A DNA stretch of 64,000 nt, from the NCBI GenBank assembly GCA_949317995.1, contig OX439047.1, positions 46,873,505 through 46,937,504 on the forward strand, read 5' to 3'. The notes below the pieces were generated by a model. The model was given only the letters and a program-made list of their open reading frames with translations. It searched no databases and was not told the DNA's origin. How positions within the stretch are numbered: position 1 is the first letter of the stretch; each line of letters begins with the position of its first letter. Below are positions 58,901 through 64,000 of this stretch, in pieces. The position numbers and the translations under genes were made by a program. Source of the DNA: Acholoe squamosa. Lineage: Eukaryota; Annelida; Polychaeta; Phyllodocida; Polynoidae.

Positions 58901-59506
58901 AGAAACAGCTCAAAGAGGATGTTCCATGTCTCTTCCTGCACAGAGCCTCCTGTACTAGTCACTGACCCACCTACAACCACCCTGGACCCTTTTTCTGGGG
59001 TGGAGCTGGAGGACCCTACATGGGCAGCCAACAAGTACACCATCCTCTGGGTCATCTTACCCCTCTTCATCTTCTGCTACGGTGGCTCCTGTGTGGCCTA
59101 TACCTCTTACAAAGCCTACAAAGGCTGTAAGAAATCAAAACGCAAGTTTGCAACTCGAAGGTACCCCCGACCCAAGGAACCACTGCAGGTGAAAAGCCCA
59201 GAACCAACCAAAACTCGCCCCATCACGCCACGTGACATCACAGTGAATGAAGACGAGACTGCCCCGCCACCATATTGTAAGACGCCCGTTGATGTGGTTC
59301 CACCGCCCAGGAAGCGCACAGCAGGGAAGGTAGAACGGAAGAAGGAAGAGCGGAAAAAGAATGCAGCCCCAGAAGTAGAGAAGAAACCAGAAGATGATTG
59401 TGAGATTGACTTCACTAAGCTGTCAATTGCTGATATCTTGTACATCCGGGCTATGCTGGGTATGAACGCCACCCGCACCAAGAAGAGGAAGATTCTAACA
59501 GCTTAA
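55977..59506 (+). CDS. WSC plus C-type-lectin type I membrane protein, seven exons
   Basis: Exons 55977-56028, 56493-56714, 57005-57088, 57547-57709, 58056-58144, 58486-58629 and 58944-59506 join in frame to 438 residues; every junction is AG/GT. Intron phases are 1,1,1,2,1,1, typical of shuffled extracellular modules. Residues 1-18 form a signal peptide. Residues 24-119 are a WSC domain with eight Cys (31, 56, 60, 76, 78, 93, 97, 105). Residues about 120-245 are a C-type lectin domain with Cys145, 220, 235 and 243, but no EPN/QPD or WND motif, so calcium-dependent sugar binding is doubtful. A Pro/Thr stalk (246-265), a membrane segment (about 284-304) and a Lys-rich cytoplasmic tail follow. 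It is likely a cell-surface receptor or adhesion protein. WSC and lectin domains also co-occur in polycystin-1. The first exon is the least certain. Confidence 0.87.
57738..57765. repeat. Poly(T) tract in intron 4
   Basis: 28 consecutive T about 30 bases after the exon 4 donor. On the minus strand it could be the tail of a retroposed sequence. Confidence 0.85.
58750..58830. repeat. 81-bp imperfect palindrome in intron 6
   Basis: CATATATGTGGATCAACATG on the left pairs with the inverse of CGTGTTGATCCGCATATG on the right, and GGTAAAGGTATGCCC with GGGTGTACCTTTTACC, around a G-rich centre. A tiny MITE or folded RNA element. Confidence 0.8.
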
Positions 59507-62500
59507 AATCAAAAGCTATGTGGAAATATGATGACACTTTTAAAACAATCTATAACAATATTCGTCTGTGTGTATCATATTCACTAAACTAAGAAGACAA
59601 AATAGCTTAAGCAGAGGTGTTGGAAGAGATATAAATGTTCTTGACATATAAGTTGTACAATGGAGGTATTGAAGATACCCCTCAATGGTTCTATGGGGGG
59701 AAAATTGGTAGTTGAACCGCTAGCTGTATAGTTATGAAAATCTGCCTGTGTGTGCATAATCATTTTTTTTTTCAATTAGAGATGGATATCTAAGAAACTA
59801 GATTAGATCCAGTTGGGCAATTCTATATGTTACAGGGTACCTATCAGGATATCAGCATAGAATATGTAAAATCATTCAGTAGGTTAAATGTGAGAAAAAT
59901 CCTGACGCACTGGTACATATAATAAAGCCTACATAACTAATTCACATTGATACCCATGTGATAGTACCAACGGATGGTCACTTCTAGACTTGAATTGTGT
60001 TTTTTTTTAAATAATTTTCATAGTAGACGTTTCATGAACCTCTTAGCTTGTTCTGCCAATTTCATTTCCAAAATGTATCTTATGGTCGAAAATCATAGAA
60101 GGTTTGCATATGACGAATTTGGAGGTATTCCAGCCCCTACTCTTCGAATTTTAGTTTCCCACTCTATTTTTTTGGCTCAAAGTGTCAGGCTGGATGAGAT
60201 CTTTGTGTTACATATGGGTTTTGATGGTTCCATATGAATATTTTGGGCTCCAGGGGGCTAAAATGGGCCCAAAATTTTCTGGGCGAAATTGTGTCTGGGC
60301 GAATGACATTTAGGGGCCTAAGTTACAAGCCATGTTGGGGGCTTCATTTCCTACAGAAACAATCATCATACCTCCATGAAAATCTCAGGTCCAGACTATT
60401 TTGACCTGTAGATTAGGAAAATCACATTATCATTTATGTCAGATGTGTCCTTGTTATCATAAAAGAAGCATACTTATAAGAATTATTTTTCATGATTCTG
60501 GGCACATGTCTGGGCGAATGACATGTGAGGCCCCATATGCACACTTTCTATGATTTGTGACCTTATTTCAAGAGACTGCATCACCACTGAGACTTGGTGG
60601 AATGTCCAATACCTTCGCATTGTATGCTTGAATTTGTCTCTTTGAATTCAAAACATGAAACTGTGAGATTCTTTATTGCCGGAATCGTGTTCTTTGGCTA
60701 GAGGTCCTATGCCTTTGTATTCTTATAAACGTTTTATTACTGGCCGTTACGAACTAATCTTACTTGTTTATATCCAAGGAAAGGGAGACTTTTCTTTCAC
60801 AAATACCTATATCATTTCATCTGTACCAATACCATATATTCACACAGCCCATCACGTTTAGGTTGAGGCAAAAAGAACTATTTTCTCTTGTCGTATAGAA
60901 AACATATCATGTCACATAAAATACTTAGGTCTACAAGGAGGAATAGCTAAGGTCCTAGGCTGGTATGTAATCAGACATGTCAGCAGGTCCCTCAAACAGT
61001 CTCCATACATTATCAAATTGTGATACATATGTAATAGTGCATGCTTAATGAATTATTCCTCTCCACGCTCTTATGGATTGCTTATTATTCATTAAATCAT
61101 TGTGGTTACAAAGTATAACATTTCGTGTTCTCAATTTATCTCACAAGTAGCTCTTAACTCCTGGCCTGTGAATATTGTGTCTGCTAGATTCTTCCAAGAA
61201 ACAAACGCCATATTTCCCCAATATGGTCCAGGCAGAATTTTAGATACATTACGGTCAGAGAAATATAAGTATAATATTATGAAATTATTAGAAGAGGTTG
61301 GTTTGCTGGCTATGAAAATATGTTAGCCAGCTCAAATAACACACGACACGGCCACTGGCATTCAATTAGTTGGTGTGTTGAACACAATTCCTCATTGCAC
61401 TGCCTCTGACATAGATCTAAATCGAATTGCGTACCGAATGGCAACAAGAGACAGTCATGAAGTATTCATGACCGACCACTTACCATTACATCTCTGGTTA
61501 GGTTAGAGCTTCCTAGGCAACCATGCAGACTCACATAGTCTTAGTATCACTTGGTGCCCTGTAATGAAAGGTGTCAATATACTTATTTATAAAAGAATAA
61601 GCCGGCCATGTACATGAATTCTGTGGGAAATAGTCTTGTTTATCATATTCTTATAAAGGGTGAGATCAAAGGACAATTGATTTTGTCATTTTAAAGAGGC
61701 CATGCCAGGGCACTTTGCCTATCAATATTAATTATTTTTTCTGTGTGGCTATAAAGTACCGCAGGCCAACACGCCATACAGGCCCACACTGACCACTGGA
61801 GTGTGTTGCTCATATTGTAAAAAGAGCTGTGAGTATGTGCCCTCTTTTCTAAACAAGTCGTGCACTGCTTCACCTAAGTACTTGCACTCACCACATCAGT
61901 CTGAAAAGTCACCTGCCATGTCACACACTCTATAGTTAATTATACTGACTGACTTCTCCCAACTAGGTACCTACTCAAATCCCCCTTTTTTAGCACTGTA
62001 CTTGAATGACCACTTGTGAGCAACAAAAGGGACAAGGTATAGCTACATGAAAAGAAAGGACTGGAAATGAGGGCATTTTAAGCCAGCTCTTCCTTTTACT
62101 ATAGGAGCAACACCCTCCTGTGGGCTGGGTGCAGAGCCATACCATGTCTACACCGAAACCTGCTGGCACTCTCAGTGCCTAGTGGCCGCTATTGCTATAT
62201 GGCACTGATATCATGCTATTTGGATCTGCAAAAAGTGGCTGGAAGTGGCTTGAGCCTCAAACCACCCATTTTGTTCTATTTTTAAAAAGATTTCTCACTG
62301 CAACTACTGTTCAGTTGTATTTATAGGTTTTGACAAGAATAGATATTTTAGATACCCAGTAGTAGAAATTTCTGTCATATCCCAATATTTATCAGTTTTT
62401 ATACACAAAGGTTTGAGACTACAGGTGCTCAAATCAAAACAACCCAAAAGCAAGATGGTGGCCAACAGTTCCTCAAGGCCATTCTTGACTGAGTCCAAGC

Positions 62501-63144
62501 AACTGTTACTCTTTTAGATCTTAAAATCAAACAAACATTTCTTAGCTAGGGCGAGATAACTATCATGAAAGTAGCCTCTTAAGATTAAAATATTGTCTGG
62601 ACATCTCTAAAGCACCAAACTTGAATGTCAACAAAGGGATTTTTTATGTACTGACGTACGGGGGTCGCGCAGTACGTGAACACAGCGCTTTCTGAATCCA
62701 GGCGCTGTGAGACACGGACATATACCATGTCCCTCCCAATATCTTGTCATTTTGTGACGTCATGAGTAGTAAGGGGTGGTTATGTGAGTCTAATATATTC
62801 TAAACATGACGCATTCACATTGAAAATAGATTCACTAATATAGGCATTACATATGGAACACAAGTCTTTGAATCTAATTTGGCATGAGGGCATAAAGATC
62901 TCCAGCTATATGGGGCATCTACACTTGTAGGGATAGGGGTACCTAAGTCTAAGAGTTGTTAGGGCGTCTGATGGGGCTTCTACACCCACCTCGCTGATGC
63001 CCTGAACGCTTGAAAGACCTAAAAGGTGTTCCCTTTTGGTCCAACAATTGCCTGCGGGATCGCCTGTGAGACCTCCACAAGGACCTGCATGGGCATCCCG
63101 GTGGACATCCATATGGGTTGTAGAATGAGTATATTAAGCTAATA
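59507..63144. other. 3' flank and intergenic sequence
   Basis: AATAAA at 59921-59926 is a possible polyadenylation signal for the lectin gene. TGTCTGGGCGAATGACAT occurs near 60293 and again near 60509, a short direct repeat. No other gene, RNA or element recognised. Confidence 0.5.
59921..59926 (+). promoter_or_regulatory. Candidate polyadenylation signal AATAAA
   Basis: Canonical hexamer 415 bases after the stop codon of the WSC-lectin gene. Such hexamers occur by chance in AT-rich DNA, so this is only a candidate. Confidence 0.35.
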
Positions 63145-63232
63145 GATGTTGTATATCTGGGCCCTAGGGCTGTATATGCTGCGCGGCTCGGGTATATACA
63201 GCATATACAGCCCGTGGGCCCCGATATCCATC
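63145..63232. repeat. Palindrome of about 35-bp arms
   Basis: GGGCTGTATATGCTG on the left faces CAGCATATACAGCCC on the right, with outer ATATCTGGGCCC and GGGCCCCGATAT. Loop of about 17 bases. Confidence 0.82.
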
Positions 63233-63354
63233 ACCTAATAGGTTTATACCACCATTTCCTCCATTTTGTATTAATTTCTTACCTGATATCCACAGAATAC
63301 AGCCAGGAGAAGATATTTTGTAAGTGCAAGCAATACGGCCCGGGTCTGCTCTGC

Positions 63355-64000
63355 GCGAAGCCATTGTTTTTGTTCCTTGCTGGGAGAGGTACCGCCGTGT
63401 TCACACTCACTTTTCGTATGGAATCCAACCATGACATGTTATAATATCAAAGTCCCAAGAAGTATTCGATCCATAGACGAGGAATGCATGCTAATTTTCT
63501 CCATTTTCTTCGATATAAATAAGAATCCATTGATTTTCCCAATGTACGCGAGTCGCGGTCCGGCCATTCCCACCCGCCTCCTTGTTTGGCGAAAGTGTGT
63601 CAGTGGCCCGGATGTAGATATAGGTCATCTGCTCGTCGTATGAGGAAGATGCAGAAAATTTCGGACCGGTTTGGAAAATCAATGGATTCTTATTATTTTG
63701 AATATATCGGACATATCAAGCATGGAGTACTCATCTAGGATGTCTAAGGATATGTATGTTTTAATTTGAAGACTTGTCATGGTTGGATTCCATATGAAAA
63801 GTGAGTGTGAACATGGCGGTACCTCTCCCGGCAAGGAACAAAAACAATGGCTTCATGCAGAGTGGCCACCGGCCGCGACTCACGTACGATGGAAAAATCA
63901 ATGGATTCTTATTTATATCGAAGAAAATGGAGAAAATTAGCACGCATCCCTTTTCTATGGATCGAAAACTTCTTGGGATTTCGATATTATAACATGACAA
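63355..64000. repeat. Inverted pair of roughly 200-bp repeat units, running off the window
   Basis: A unit at 63357-63560 (GAAGCCATTGTTTTTGTTCC, AATCCAACCATGACATGTTA, TTTTCTCCATTTTCTTCGAT, then a CGCGAGTCGCGG region) recurs in reverse at 63775-64000, but circularly permuted: its end precedes its start. This is expected if both are pieces of a tandem array that flips orientation. Open frames here only reflect the repeat. Confidence 0.8.

Noticed and set aside
1-64000. tRNA, rRNA or other structured RNA genes
   Set aside because: No tRNA promoter-box pairs with cloverleaf context and no conserved rRNA blocks were seen by eye; a tRNAscan/Infernal run would be decisive.

Overview
This is a 64 kb piece of an animal nuclear genome, almost certainly a marine invertebrate. 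It is AT-rich and mostly non-coding, with phase-1 introns in its one clear host gene, several classes of decayed retrotransposon, and many short inverted-repeat elements. Frequent TAGGCCTA-like words and a WSC plus C-type-lectin receptor would fit an echinoderm, hemichordate or amphioxus, but that is a guess. Nothing bacterial, organellar or viral was recognised, and no tRNA, rRNA or CRISPR array was seen.

Layout. 147-5198 is a decayed DIRS-type (tyrosine-recombinase) retrotransposon on the minus strand, in the order gag, reverse transcriptase, RNase H, recombinase. 5.2-20.4 kb has no recognisable gene but holds hairpin and TIR elements (8.7, 9.86, 15.7 and 16.06 kb) and a large inverted repeat (19.03-20.38 kb). 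21.7-33.2 kb is an old tandem duplication. Its first copy was later invaded by a 745-bp TIR element and by a 3.6-kb element with long inverted ends that carries a LINE fragment. 33.4-42.4 kb has an inverted repeat and small palindromic elements. 42.5-50.0 kb is a retrotransposon cluster on the minus strand: a LINE reverse-transcriptase fragment, an SGNH-hydrolase relic, and a nearly full-length LINE. 50-52.5 kb carries an unexplained, roughly regularly spaced 19-bp motif. 52.7-54.7 kb is the third copy of the 745-bp element, split by a 1.24-kb insertion. 55.98-59.51 kb is the one host gene I can build. The rest is intergenic, ending in an inverted tandem repeat.

Most notable. (1) The LINE at about 44.6-50.0 kb encodes, between its coiled-coil/RRM-like ORF1 and its endonuclease-reverse transcriptase ORF2, a separate intact 169-residue ORF of the NADAR (YbiA/DUF1768) superfamily. 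This family acts on N-glycosidic bonds, including ADP-ribose on nucleic acid. It raises the idea of a retrotransposon carrying a tool to undo host ADP-ribosylation. (2) The host gene joins in frame over seven exons into a 438-residue type I membrane protein: signal peptide, WSC domain, C-type lectin domain without the usual calcium/sugar motifs, transmembrane segment and a lysine-rich tail. (3) Elements with CACTG...CAGTG ends flanked by TA occur at least twice, and one is a nested insertion whose empty site is visible in the sister copies.
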